In this document: piece after piece, positions 19,588-29,600 of the stretch
Numbering within the stretch: position 1 is the stretch's first letter
Layout of the letters: each line of letters opens with the position of its first letter
Position numbers and translations under genes: made by a program
Notes under the pieces: generated by a model
Databases searched by the model: none
Seen by the model: the letters and a program-made list of their open reading frames with translations, nothing else
What the model was told of the DNA's origin: nothing
Assembly: GCF_000686725.1 (NCBI RefSeq)
Contig: NZ_JMLK01000006.1
Location: forward strand, 124,001-188,000
Direction: 5' to 3'
From: Clostridium akagii DSM 12554
GTDB taxonomy: Bacteria > Bacillota > Clostridia > Clostridiales > Clostridiaceae
Length of the DNA: 64,000 nucleotides

Positions 19588-21348
19588 TTGAAAAAGTGGT
19601 TTGTAAAAAATAGAAAGGCTAATTACGGGGAAATTGCTAAAAAGTTTGATGTTAGTGAAGTAGTGGCCAAGCTAATTGTGAACAGGGATCTTACTATGGA
19701 TGAGGATATAAAAAGTTTCTTAAATCCTTGTTATGAAAACCTTCATAATCCTCGTGAAATGAAAGACTTAGTTAAAGGTGTAATGCTTATTAAGCAAAAG
19801 ATAGAACAAGAAAAAAAAATAATGGTGGTAGGAGATTACGATGTTGATGGAGTAATCAGTTTGTTTCAATTATATACAGCACTTAAAAGATGTAAAGCTG
19901 ATGTTGTTTATGATATTCCAGACAGAATAGTTGATGGGTATGGAATAAATAAGAATATTATTGATAAAGCAAAAGATCTTTGTGTTGATACAATAATTAC
20001 TTGTGATAATGGTATAGCTGCAATTGAAACCATAAAATATGCAAAAGAATTAGGCATGACAATTATTGTAACTGATCATCACGACATTCCTTTTATAGAA
20101 AAGGAAGATAAAAATAGGGAATTTATTAGATCGGAAGCTGATGTTATAATAAATCCAAAACAAAAAGATTGCAAATATAAATTTAAAGCACTTTGTGGAG
20201 CAGGTGTAACATTTAAATTTATTGAAGTTTTATATGAGGAAATGGGTATTGACAAGGCAGAAGCTTATAAATTTATTGAATATACAGCTATTGCAACAGT
20301 ATGTGATGTAGTAGATTTAGTAGACGAGAATAGAATATTTGTAAAAAATGGATTGAAATTAATAAATGAAACATCAAATCTTGGTTTAGCTGAATTAATT
20401 AAAGTAACAGGAATTGAAGACAAAGAGATATCAACATATCATTTAGGTTTTGTTATAGGACCTTGTATAAATGCATCAGGTAGACTTGATAATGCTAAGG
20501 AAGGTGTGAAATTATTACTTGCCGTAAGCTTAGCTGAGGCGAATAGATCTGCCATAGAGTTACATGAACTTAATAAACAAAGGAAAGATATGACCCAGGC
20601 AGGAATAGAGGCGGCTATAGAATATATTGAGAGCAATAAAATGGCTGAGGACAAAGTACTCGTGATTTTTATCCCAGAAACCCATGAGAGTATCGTAGGA
20701 ATAGTTGCGGGAAGGATAAGAGAACGTTATAATGTTCCTACCATAGTGCTTACAAGAGCTAAGGAAGGTATTAAAGGTTCAGCAAGGTCAATAGATGAAT
20801 ACAATATGTTTGAAGAACTTAACAAGTGCAGGGAACTCTTAGGACGCTTTGGAGGACATCCTATGGCAGCTGGATTATCATTAGATGAAAGTAATGTTGA
20901 GCCATTAAGAAAAAAACTTAATGATATAGTAACTTTAACTGATGAAGATATAATTCCTAAAATATGTATAGATATGCAGCTACCTTTAGAAAAAATTGAC
21001 CTTAACTTAATTAATGATTTAAGCATATTAGAGCCCTTTGGAAAAGCTAACCCTAAACCAGTATTTGGTGAAAAACAAGTAACAGTAGTAAAGGCATCAA
21101 TTCTTGGTAAAAATAGAAATGTGCTTAAATTTAAAATAGTTATGAGGAATGGAAAATATACTGATGGAATATATTTCAGGGATATTGAGGAATTTGAGAA
21201 AATTATTATAGATAAATATGGATCTGACGAACTTGATAGATTATACCATGGAAATTGCAGGCTGAAACTTGATATGGTATTTTATCCAAGTGTTAATGAA
21301 TACAACGGAAATGTAAGCATTCAAGTAGTTATAGAAAACTTTAGATGA
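19588..21348 (+). CDS. recJ: Single-stranded-DNA exonuclease RecJ
   Basis: 586 residues starting at TTG 19588, which has AAGGAGA seven bases upstream. DHH-family motifs are GDYDVDGV (D83, D85, D87), TCDNGIA and TDHHDIP; the DHHA1 part has the GGHPMAAG motif. RecJ degrades 5' ended single strands in recombinational and base-excision repair. A C-terminal OB-like domain follows (VFGEKQVTVVKASILGKNRN). Spacing to hydE is 32 bases, suggesting co-transcription but not shared function. Confidence 0.92.
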   Translation: MKKWFVKNRKANYGEIAKKFDVSEVVAKLIVNRDLTMDEDIKSFLNPCYENLHNPREMKDLVKGVMLIKQKIEQEKKIMVVGDYDVDGVISLFQLYTALKRCKADVVYDIPDRIVDGYGINKNIIDKAKDLCVDTIITCDNGIAAIETIKYAKELGMTIIVTDHHDIPFIEKEDKNREFIRSEADVIINPKQKDCKYKFKALCGAGVTFKFIEVLYEEMGIDKAEAYKFIEYTAIATVCDVVDLVDENRIFVKNGLKLINETSNLGLAELIKVTGIEDKEISTYHLGFVIGPCINASGRLDNAKEGVKLLLAVSLAEANRSAIELHELNKQRKDMTQAGIEAAIEYIESNKMAEDKVLVIFIPETHESIVGIVAGRIRERYNVPTIVLTRAKEGIKGSARSIDEYNMFEELNKCRELLGRFGGHPMAAGLSLDESNVEPLRKKLNDIVTLTDEDIIPKICIDMQLPLEKIDLNLINDLSILEPFGKANPKPVFGEKQVTVVKASILGKNRNVLKFKIVMRNGKYTDGIYFRDIEEFEKIIIDKYGSDELDRLYHGNCRLKLDMVFYPSVNEYNGNVSIQVVIENFR

Positions 21349-21403
21349 ATTTGCTTTTAATTAGCAATAAATTAAATTACAAATTATAAGGATCGGTAAT
21401 TTT

Positions 21404-23032
21404 ATGCAAGTATTAAATTTGTTTTTTATATTAATAGTATGTACTTTGTGTATATTATCTTTGATAAAATATAATAAATCAAGAAAATCTTTTGGAAATA
21501 ACAATCTTGAATTTTTGCAAAAAAATCAATGGATAATTGTGTGTATACTAATTATAATTGGGTTTGCTGTTCGTGCCATTTATTTGGGATCTAATCCATC
21601 TGGACTTAACCAAGACGAGGCATCAATAGGATATGATGCTTTCTCACTTTTAAAGTATGGAATTGACAGAAATAATTTTCATAATCCCGTGTATTTTGTT
21701 GCATGGGGAAGCGGACAAAATGTCTTATACGGATATCTAACCATACCGCTTATAGCATTGTTTGGACTTAACACTATTGTTATTCGTATACCAGCGCTTA
21801 TCTTTGGAACACTGTCACTTTTAGTTTTTTATTTACTTATAAAAGAAATATGGAATATGAGCACTGCATTAATTGGATTGGTATTGCTTATAATAAGTCC
21901 ATGGCATATAATGATTTCAAGATGGGCACTTGAATCAAATCTACTTCCAGCATTTTTACTATTTGGCACATATTTTTTGGTTTTATCTTTTAGAAAATCT
22001 AAGTTTTTTATAATTTCAATGGTTATGTTTGGATTATCACTTTATTCTTATGCCTTGTGTTATATAATTCTTCCCATTTATCTAGTGCTTATATTTGTGT
22101 ATATTATTATGTTTAAACAAATTAATATTATTGATTTTATAATTGGGGTTGTTTTATTAGTTATAATGGCAATGCCATTATTTCTATTAATATTAATAAA
22201 TAAAGGAATAATACCTGAAATTATAACTCCACTGTTTTCTATTCCATTTATGAGTGGGTTTAGGGGTTCTGATTTGGATGTAGGTATAGCTGCAAACCTT
22301 ATTGTATTTATTAAAATAATATTAAGACAATCAGATGGACTTATATACAATGCAATAGATGGGTATGGAATATTTTATTTATTCAGTTTACCATTTATTA
22401 TAATCGGTTTTATATCTTCAATAAGAATATCTATAGATAAAATTATGAAAAGGCAATTTGATGAGTCTATAGTATTTATTCTTTGGTTTATAGCTACTTT
22501 TATTATGAGTCTTCTTACATTAACAAATATTAATAGAGAAAATTCTATATTTATCACGTTAATCTATTTTTGTAGTTTAGGTATTTTGTTTGTAATCAAG
22601 AATATAAAAATAGCCATTGTTTTTGTAGCATTTATTTATTTAACAGCATTCCTTAGTTTTTCTTGTTATTACTTCAAAACTTATCCATCACAGATAGGTA
22701 TAGTATTTTATAAGTCTTTACCTGAAGCAATTAATTATGCCAGTGAAGAAACTAAGGGGAATATTTATCTAACTAGTAATGTTAACATGACGTATATATA
22801 TGTTCTGTTTTGTGAAAAAATACCCACAAAGGAATTTGTAGATACTGTACAATATGATGATATAAATGGGGAATTTCGATCACCTAAGAAGTTTGGTAGA
22901 TATATTTTTGGAATTACAAATTTTAATATATCAAAAAATGATGTTTATGTAATTGATAATTCTAGCATTAAAGTATTTTTGAAAAAAGGGTTTAAGATAA
23001 AAAAATTTGAAAACTATTCTGTAGCATATTAA
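21404..23032 (+). CDS. GT39/ArnT-like membrane glycosyltransferase
   Basis: 542 residues with about 11-12 hydrophobic helices. The first extracytoplasmic loop carries GLNQDEASIGYDAFSLLKYG, the acidic Asp-Glu motif of the GT-C superfamily (GT39 mannosyltransferase/ArnT). Such enzymes transfer a sugar from a polyprenyl-phosphate donor to protein or lipid on the outer face of the membrane. Acceptor and sugar cannot be inferred. The start is ATG after AAGGAT. It sits 55 bases after recJ and just before the tandem nitroreductases. Confidence 0.8.
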   Translation: MQVLNLFFILIVCTLCILSLIKYNKSRKSFGNNNLEFLQKNQWIIVCILIIIGFAVRAIYLGSNPSGLNQDEASIGYDAFSLLKYGIDRNNFHNPVYFVAWGSGQNVLYGYLTIPLIALFGLNTIVIRIPALIFGTLSLLVFYLLIKEIWNMSTALIGLVLLIISPWHIMISRWALESNLLPAFLLFGTYFLVLSFRKSKFFIISMVMFGLSLYSYALCYIILPIYLVLIFVYIIMFKQINIIDFIIGVVLLVIMAMPLFLLILINKGIIPEIITPLFSIPFMSGFRGSDLDVGIAANLIVFIKIILRQSDGLIYNAIDGYGIFYLFSLPFIIIGFISSIRISIDKIMKRQFDESIVFILWFIATFIMSLLTLTNINRENSIFITLIYFCSLGILFVIKNIKIAIVFVAFIYLTAFLSFSCYYFKTYPSQIGIVFYKSLPEAINYASEETKGNIYLTSNVNMTYIYVLFCEKIPTKEFVDTVQYDDINGEFRSPKKFGRYIFGITNFNISKNDVYVIDNSSIKVFLKKGFKIKKFENYSVAY

Positions 23033-23058
23033 AAATAAATTTTATTGGAGGAAACAAT

Positions 23059-23565
23059 ATGAAAGAAATATACAATAGAAGAAGTATTAGGAAATACAAG
23101 GACAGACCAATTGAAAAGGAAAAAATAGAAGAACTTCTAAGAGCAGCCATGCAAGCTCCGTCAGCTTCAGACCAGCAATCATGGGAGTTTATTGTTGTTG
23201 AAAATAAAAAAACTTTAGGCAAGTTATCATTAATGAATTCTTATTCTAAGTTTGTTGCTGATTCCGCCGCTACTATTGTAATTTTAGGTAATAGCAACAA
23301 ATTTAAAGTGGCAACATCTTGGGAAGGTGATATGGGTGCAGCTACAGAGAATATCCTTTTAGAAGCTACATACTTAGAACTTGGATCAGTTTGGCTTGGA
23401 ATAGCAACAGATGATGCTGCTACTGATTATATTAAAAAAACTTTTGATTTACCAGAGAACATTAAGCCTTTTGCATTAGTTTCAGTAGGTTATCCGGATA
23501 ATGAAAAAAATGAATTTATTGATAGATTCGATGAGAAAAAAATACATTATGAAGACTATAAGTAA
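23059..23565 (+). CDS. Nitroreductase family protein, tandem copy 1
   Basis: 168 residues. It has the FMN-binding NRRSIRKYKDRPIEKEK and APSASDQQSWEF motifs, the helix DMGAATENILLEATYLELG and a terminal SVGYP strand. Likely an NAD(P)H-dependent flavin enzyme with unknown substrate. It follows the GT39 gene by 26 bases with GGAGGAAA. It is closely similar along its whole length to the next gene, so a tandem duplication produced the pair. Confidence 0.9.
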   Translation: MKEIYNRRSIRKYKDRPIEKEKIEELLRAAMQAPSASDQQSWEFIVVENKKTLGKLSLMNSYSKFVADSAATIVILGNSNKFKVATSWEGDMGAATENILLEATYLELGSVWLGIATDDAATDYIKKTFDLPENIKPFALVSVGYPDNEKNEFIDRFDEKKIHYEDYK

Positions 23566-23641
23566 AGTGGAATAAAAAAGCTAATTTATAACAATTATAA
23601 TGGTGTAAACTGAATAATTAAGACAAAATGGAGGAATCACC

Positions 23642-24148
23642 ATGAAAGAGATATTTAATAGAAGAAGTATTAGGAAATACCAGGACAGACCGGTGGAAAA
23701 AGAAAAAGTGGAAAAACTTTTAAGAGCAGCTATGCAAGCACCATCAGCTGCAAACCAGCAGCCTTGGGAATTTATAGTTGTTGAAAATAAAGAAACATTA
23801 AACAAGTTATCATTAATGACTCCTTACTCTAAGCCGGTTGCGGGTTCAGCAGTAACTATTGTGCTTTTAGCAAATACTGACAATTTCAGAGTCGAAACAT
23901 CTTGGCAGCAAGATATGGGTGCAGCAGCCGAAAATATCCTTCTAGAAGCTACATATCTAGGACTTGGAGCAGTGTGGTTAGGTGTTGCAACAGCCGATTC
24001 TGCCATAGATTTCATTAAAAAAAGTTTTGACCTTCCAAAGAATATAAAACCTTTTGCTTTGGTTTCAATAGGATATCCAGAAGAACAGCAAAATGTAACA
24101 AGTAATAGATTTGATGCAAAAAAAGTTCATTATGAGGAATTTAAATAA
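23642..24148 (+). CDS. Nitroreductase family protein, tandem copy 2
   Basis: 168 residues, the same length as its upstream neighbour and alignable without gaps by eye. Shared motifs are NRRSIRKY, RAAMQAPSA and NIKPFALVS. Differences include QQSWEF to QQPWEF and DMGAATEN to DMGAAAEN around the flavin site, suggesting some specialisation. RBS TGGAGGAATCACC precedes the ATG. A small monooxygenase-like gene follows 29 bases later, so the three probably form a redox operon. Confidence 0.9.
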   Translation: MKEIFNRRSIRKYQDRPVEKEKVEKLLRAAMQAPSAANQQPWEFIVVENKETLNKLSLMTPYSKPVAGSAVTIVLLANTDNFRVETSWQQDMGAAAENILLEATYLGLGAVWLGVATADSAIDFIKKSFDLPKNIKPFALVSIGYPEEQQNVTSNRFDAKKVHYEEFK

Positions 24149-24177
24149 TATTTTGAAACTAAGGATGGTGCATAAAA

Positions 24178-24465
24178 ATGATTACGATTGTAGCTAAACA
24201 TTTTGTGAAAGAGGATAAAATCAGTGAATTTTTAGAACATGCTAAGAAACTAGTTGAAATCACTAGAAAAGAGCAGGGATGCATAAAATATCAGTTATAT
24301 CAAGATATAAAAGATGCCAAAATACTGACAATGATTGAAGAATGGCAAGATAAAGATGCACTTGATAGACATTCTGTATCAGAACATTTTACTAAAATTG
24401 TTCCCATTTTGGTAGGTCTTGTTGAAAAACAGACAGAAATGAATATCTACAAAAAAGCAGAATAA
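24178..24465 (+). CDS. ABM-domain monooxygenase-like protein (YgiN type)
   Basis: 95 residues. ITIVAKHFVKEDKISEFLEHAKKLVEITRKEQGCIKYQLYQD and the later EEWQDKDALDRHSVSEHF are typical of the antibiotic biosynthesis monooxygenase fold, a dimeric ferredoxin-like domain. Related proteins oxidise quinols or simply bind small aromatics. Cotranscription with two nitroreductases suggests a role in quinone or aromatic redox handling, but this is inference. GGATGGTG precedes the ATG. Confidence 0.85.
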   Translation: MITIVAKHFVKEDKISEFLEHAKKLVEITRKEQGCIKYQLYQDIKDAKILTMIEEWQDKDALDRHSVSEHFTKIVPILVGLVEKQTEMNIYKKAE

Positions 24466-24506
24466 AGCATAATACAAAATAGAACTGAATACTGACTTGT
24501 TAATAG

Positions 24507-24547
24507 TATCCTGTAGAATAGATTTTAATTATCTAAACTGCAGGATA
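24507..24547 (+). terminator. Possible terminator after the nitroreductase/ABM operon
   Basis: A 17-base imperfect stem (TATCCTGTAGAATAGAT with ATCTAAACTGCAGGATA; two A-A mismatches and one G.T) is followed by TATTTAATTT. The T-run is weak. Nothing else is visible in the 244-base gap to murG. Confidence 0.5.
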
Positions 24548-24709
24548 TATTTAATTTCCCAGGTAATACCATATTTAAAAACCATTAGATATGGCAAATA
24601 TGCGGTGAAATTATAATGAAAATAAGCACTTATGAATAACTAAACTGGTATTTTTAATGCCGAATTGATATAATTTAAAAAGAAACTAGTTTTTGGAGGT
24701 GCTTTTTTT

Positions 24710-25789
24710 TTGAAAAAACGTAAAATTATTATGACAGGTGGAGGTTCAGCAGGGCATGTTACTCCGAATTTAGCCTTAGTGCCAAAACTTATAGAACTTG
24801 GATATGAAATTCAGTATATAGGAACTAAGGACGGTATAGAAAGAAGTATAATTAAAAATGCAAATATTAAATATAATGCTATTTCAAGTGGAAAATTAAG
24901 AAGGTACTTTGATATAAAAAATTTCACGGATCCATTTAAGGTATTAAAAGGAGTAGTTGAAGCAATAAGAATTATAAAAAAAGAAAAACCTAATGTGGTC
25001 TTTTCCAAAGGTGGGTTTGTTAGTGTGCCGGTTGTTATAGCAGCTCATTTTTGTAGGGTGCCAGCTATAGCTCATGAATCAGATATGACACCTGGGCTTG
25101 CGAATAGATTGGCAGCACCATACTGTACAAAGGTTTGTGTTACTTTTCCTGAATCAATCCAGCATATAAAAGGGAACAAGGCAGTTCTTACGGGAACACC
25201 AATTAGGAGAGAACTGTTAAACGGTAAAAAAATAATTGGGATTAAGTTATGTAAATTTAGTGATTTATCTAAACCAATACTTTTTGTCATTGGAGGGAGT
25301 CTTGGGGCAAAAGTAATAAATGATACTATTAGAAGTTGTTTAGATCTTCTTTTGCGTCATTATAATGTTATTCATATTTGTGGGAAAGGTAATTTAGACG
25401 TAGCCTTAAATAATAAAGAAGGTTACGCTGAATTTGAATATGTTAACGAAGAACTTCCACATCTAATGAATGCAGCTGATTTTGTAATTTCTAGAGCTGG
25501 AGCAAATGTTATTTTTGAATTATTAACCCTTAGAAAACCAAATATTTTGATTCCACTTTCAAAAAAATCCAGTAGAGGGGATCAAATTCTTAACGCAGCA
25601 TCATTTGAAAAAAATGGGTACAGCTTAGTAATTGAAGAAGAAAATCTAAATGACCAATTAATTATTAATAGTCTTGAAAAATTAAGTACTGACAAAAAAA
25701 TATATATTGATGCTATGACTAACAGTCCAATAAAAAACGGTGTAGACAATATCATAGATATAATAGTGAAATACAGCACTGACAACTAG
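24710..25789 (+). CDS. murG: MurG UDP-GlcNAc:lipid I GlcNAc-transferase
   Basis: 359 residues, normal MurG length. It starts at TTG 24710 with GGAGGTG nine bases upstream. The N-terminal G-loop [15 protein letters not shown] and [14 protein letters not shown] are the lipid-side motifs; [13 protein letters not shown] and [13 protein letters not shown] form the UDP-GlcNAc site. It converts lipid I to lipid II on the inner membrane face. The gene stands alone rather than in a division/cell-wall cluster, as in several clostridia; a second murG elsewhere is possible. It has no clear partner in the neighbourhood. Confidence 0.93.
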   Translation: MKKRKIIMTGGGSAGHVTPNLALVPKLIELGYEIQYIGTKDGIERSIIKNANIKYNAISSGKLRRYFDIKNFTDPFKVLKGVVEAIRIIKKEKPNVVFSKGGFVSVPVVIAAHFCRVPAIAHESDMTPGLANRLAAPYCTKVCVTFPESIQHIKGNKAVLTGTPIRRELLNGKKIIGIKLCKFSDLSKPILFVIGGSLGAKVINDTIRSCLDLLLRHYNVIHICGKGNLDVALNNKEGYAEFEYVNEELPHLMNAADFVISRAGANVIFELLTLRKPNILIPLSKKSSRGDQILNAASFEKNGYSLVIEEENLNDQLIINSLEKLSTDKKIYIDAMTNSPIKNGVDNIIDIIVKYSTDN

Positions 25790-25893
25790 AAAATAAAAAT
25801 TCATCCTTATTTGTTGTTATATATCACAAAAAATAAAGCGAATATGATGTATAACAATAGGGAAAAGGTATATTTAAAATTGCAATTTAAACC

Positions 25894-25922
25894 TTGTAAA
25901 ATGGGATATGTAGTATTATAAT
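25894..25922 (+). promoter_or_regulatory. Flavodoxin promoter
   Basis: TTGTAA (25894-25899), a 17-base spacer, then TATAAT (25917-25922). The predicted start is near 25929. A Fur-like half-site with a perfect ATTATCA lies directly downstream, at 25937-25943. Confidence 0.6.
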
Positions 25923-25969
25923 TAAGTTGTTAAATTATTATCAAATGATATAAAAGGATGTGGGTAAGT

Positions 25970-26395
25970 ATGAAAAAAATAGGCGTTATATATTGGAGCA
26001 ACATGGGAAATGTTGAAGTATTAGCTAATCACATTGCAGATGGAGCAAAAAATGCTGGTGCTGAGGTAGAGATAAAGCTCGTAAATGAAATAAAGCCCAA
26101 TGAAATTACGAAATATGATGCAATTGCCCTTGGAAGTCCATCAATGGATAACAATAGAATAGAGCAACAGGAAATGGAACCATTCATCAGGGAAATAAGG
26201 TTACTAGCACCAAATAATATGCCAGTAGTTTTATTTGGATCATATGGTTGGGACGATGGAAAGTTTATGACTGATTGGTGTCAAAGAATGAAGGAAGAAA
26301 AATTTGAAGTAAAAGGAAGCATAGCTGTTAAAGAAGCACCTACAGAGGAACAAATTAAAAAAGCTGAAGATTTAGGTGAATTATTAGCTGAATAA
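25970..26395 (+). CDS. Flavodoxin
   Basis: 141 residues from the ATG at 25970, with AAGGATGTGGG upstream; an in-frame ATG at 25958 lies inside that ribosome site. The N-terminus IGVIYWSNMGNVEVLANHIADG is the FMN phosphate loop, with WSNMGNVE in place of the common GTGNTE. ALGSPSMDN and LFGSYGWDDG are the flavin-stacking loops. It is a short-chain flavodoxin that can replace ferredoxin as an electron carrier, typically under iron limitation. Monocistronic and 214 bases upstream of PFOR, whose electrons it could accept. Confidence 0.93.
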   Translation: MKKIGVIYWSNMGNVEVLANHIADGAKNAGAEVEIKLVNEIKPNEITKYDAIALGSPSMDNNRIEQQEMEPFIREIRLLAPNNMPVVLFGSYGWDDGKFMTDWCQRMKEEKFEVKGSIAVKEAPTEEQIKKAEDLGELLAE

Positions 26396-26541
26396 TCAGT
26401 GTAAAACAGAATTTGGAGAATAAACCTGCACGAGGAAGCAATAGAATGATATAACAAAATAAAGTGCTGTGAACTTTAATATCCAATTTTGCAAAAGTGA
26501 TACACAAGAGAGTATATTAAGTCGTGGTAGTTATTATAGAT

Positions 26542-26570
26542 TTGATTTTAAATAGCTCCCACCGTATAAT
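26542..26570 (+). promoter_or_regulatory. PFOR promoter
   Basis: TTGATT (26542-26547), a 17-base spacer, then TATAAT (26565-26570), 40 bases before the start codon. A close sigma-A match, as expected for a highly expressed enzyme. The remainder of the 214-base gap shows nothing recognisable. Confidence 0.7.
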
Positions 26571-26609
26571 ATAAATGTAAACTAATACTTAAAGGGAAGG
26601 TGTACAAAT

Positions 26610-29600
26610 ATGAAAAAAACTAAAACAATGGACGGGAACACTGCAGCAGCTCACGTATCCTATGCGTTCACTGAAGTTACAGCAATATATCCTATTACAC
26701 CATCATCACCAATGGCAGAACATGTTGATGAATGGGCAGTACAAGGAAGAAAAAACTTATTTGGTCAAACAGTTAAAGTAATGGAGATGCAATCAGAAGC
26801 AGGTGCTGCTGGTGCAGTTCATGGTTCACTTCAATCAGGATCATTAACAACTACATATACAGCTTCACAAGGATTACTTCTTATGATACCTAATATGTAT
26901 AAAATGGCAGGAGAACTTTTACCAGCTGTTTTACATGTAACTGCTAGAAGTTTAGCAACAAATGCATTAAATATATTTGGAGATCATCAAGATGTAATGG
27001 CTGCAAGACAAACTGGTTTTGCTATGCTTGCAGAAGGTAGTGTTCAAGAAGTTATGGATTTAGCAGCTGTTGCACATTTGTCTGCAATAAAAGGTAAAGT
27101 ACCATTTTTAAACTTCTTTGACGGATTCAGAACTTCACATGAAATACAAAAAGTTGAAGTTATGGATTATGAAGATTTAAGACCTTTAGTAGATATGGAT
27201 GCAGTTAAAGCATTTAGAAAACATGCTTTAAATCCAGAACACCCAGTAACTCGTGGTACTGCAGAAAATCCTGATGTATACTTCCAAGGAAGAGAATCAT
27301 CAAACAAATTTTATAATGCACTTCCAGAAATCGTTGAAAACTACATGGGAGACATAAGCAAAATAACTGGTAGAGAATATCACTTATTCAACTACTATGG
27401 TGCAAAAGATGCTGATAGAATTATAATAGCTATGGGTTCAATTTGTGATGCAACTGAAGAAACAATCGATTATTTAAATGCTAAGGGAGAAAAAGTAGGT
27501 TTACTTAAAGTACATTTATTCAGACCTTTCTCAGTTAGTCATTTCTTAAAATATATACCAAGCACTGTAAAGAAAATTGCTGTTCTTGATAGAACAAAAG
27601 AACCAGGAAGTAACGGAGAACCACTTTATCAAGATGTTGTTACTTCATTCTACAACAGTGATAAAACACCACTTATAGTTGGTGGAAGATATGGATTAGG
27701 TTCAAAAGATACGCTTCCAAGTGATATCGTAGCTGTTTTTGATAACTTAAACGCTAAAGCACCTATAAATGGTTTCACATTATCTATTGAAGATGATGTT
27801 ACATTTAAATCATTAAAAAGAGGAGCAGAAGTTGACACTACTCCAGAAGGAACTACAGCTTGTAAGTTCTGGGGACTAGGTTCAGATGGTACTGTTGGAG
27901 CTAACAAGAGTGCTATAAAAATCATTGGAGATCACACTGATATGTATGCACAAGGATATTTTGCATATGATTCAAAAAAATCAGGTGGTATAACAATGTC
28001 ACATTTAAGATTTGGTAAATCACCAATAAAATCCCCTTATCTAATAAATAAAGCAGATTTTATAGCGTGTCATAATCAATCTTATGTTTTCAAATATAAT
28101 CTTCTTGCAGGAATTAAGGATAACGGAAGCTTCCTTTTAAACTGTATATGGGATAAAGATCAAATCGAAGAATTTTTACCAGCAGCAACAAAAAGATATA
28201 TTGCTCAGCATAATATCAATTTTTACACAATGGACGCTGTTAAAATTGCACAAGGTATTGGTCTTGGTGGAAGAATAAACATGATTATGCAATCAGCATT
28301 CTTTAAAATTGCAAACATCATACCAGTAGCAGACGCAGTTAAATACCTTAAAGAAGCTGTTGTAACTTCTTATGGTAAAAAAGGTGAAAAAGTTGTTAAA
28401 ATGAACTGTGATGCAATAGATTTAGGAGTAAACGCTATTGTTAAAATAGATGTTCCTGCTAACTGGAAAGATGCTAAGGACGAAAAAGTAGTAGCAAAAG
28501 CTAAACCTAAATTTATTACTGAAATGCTTGAGCCTATGAATAAACAAGAAGGAGATGCTCTTCCTGTAAGTATATTCAATGGTATGGAAGATGGTACTTA
28601 TCCTAATGGTACTGCCGCTTTTGAAAAAAGAGGAATAGCTATAAACGTACCAGAATGGCAAGTAGATAAATGTATACAATGTAATCAATGTGCATATGTT
28701 TGTCCTCATGCTGTTATAAGACCATTCTTATTGACTGATGGAGAAGTTAAGAATGCTCCAGAAGGATTTGAAAGTAAGCCAGCTCAAGGATTAAAAACAG
28801 AAGAAAAATTAAACTTTGCAATAAAGATTTCTCCTTTAGATTGTACTGGATGTGGAAACTGTGCTCAAGTTTGTCCAGCAAAAGAAAAAGCATTGGTTAT
28901 GAAGCCAGCTGCAACTCAACTTAAAGAAGAAGTTAACTTTGAATATGCAATAAATCTTGCACATAAAGAAAATCCTATGAATAAAGAAACAGTAAAAGGT
29001 AGCCAATTTGAGCAGCCTCTACTAGAGTTCAGTGGTGCTTGTGCAGGATGTGGAGAATCTCCATATGCAAGACTTATAACTCAACTTTTTGGTGATAGAA
29101 TGATGATAGCTAATGCTACAGGTTGTACATCAATTTGGGGTGGTAGTGCACCAGCAACACCTTACACTGTTAACTACAAAGGACAAGGTCCTTCATGGGC
29201 TAACTCATTATTTGAAGACAATGCTGAATTCGGAATGGGTATGTATCTTGGAGTTAAACAAACAAGAGAAAGACTTGCAGATGCAGCTAGTAAATTAATT
29301 GAATCTGATGCAAGTGCAGAATTAAAAACTGTTTCTAAAGAATGGTTAGATAATATGTTTGAGGCTGATGGTTCTAAAGCAGCAGCAGCTAAAATCGTAC
29401 CTTTACTTGAAGCAGAAAAGAACAATGAATTTGCTAAAGAATTATTAGAAGGAAAAGATCATTTAGTTAAGAAATCTCAATGGATATTTGGTGGAGATGG
29501 CTGGGCTTATGATATAGGTTTCGGTGGTGTTGATCACGTACTAGCTTCAGGCGAAGATGTAAATATATTTGTCTTTGATACAGAAGTTTATTCAAACACT

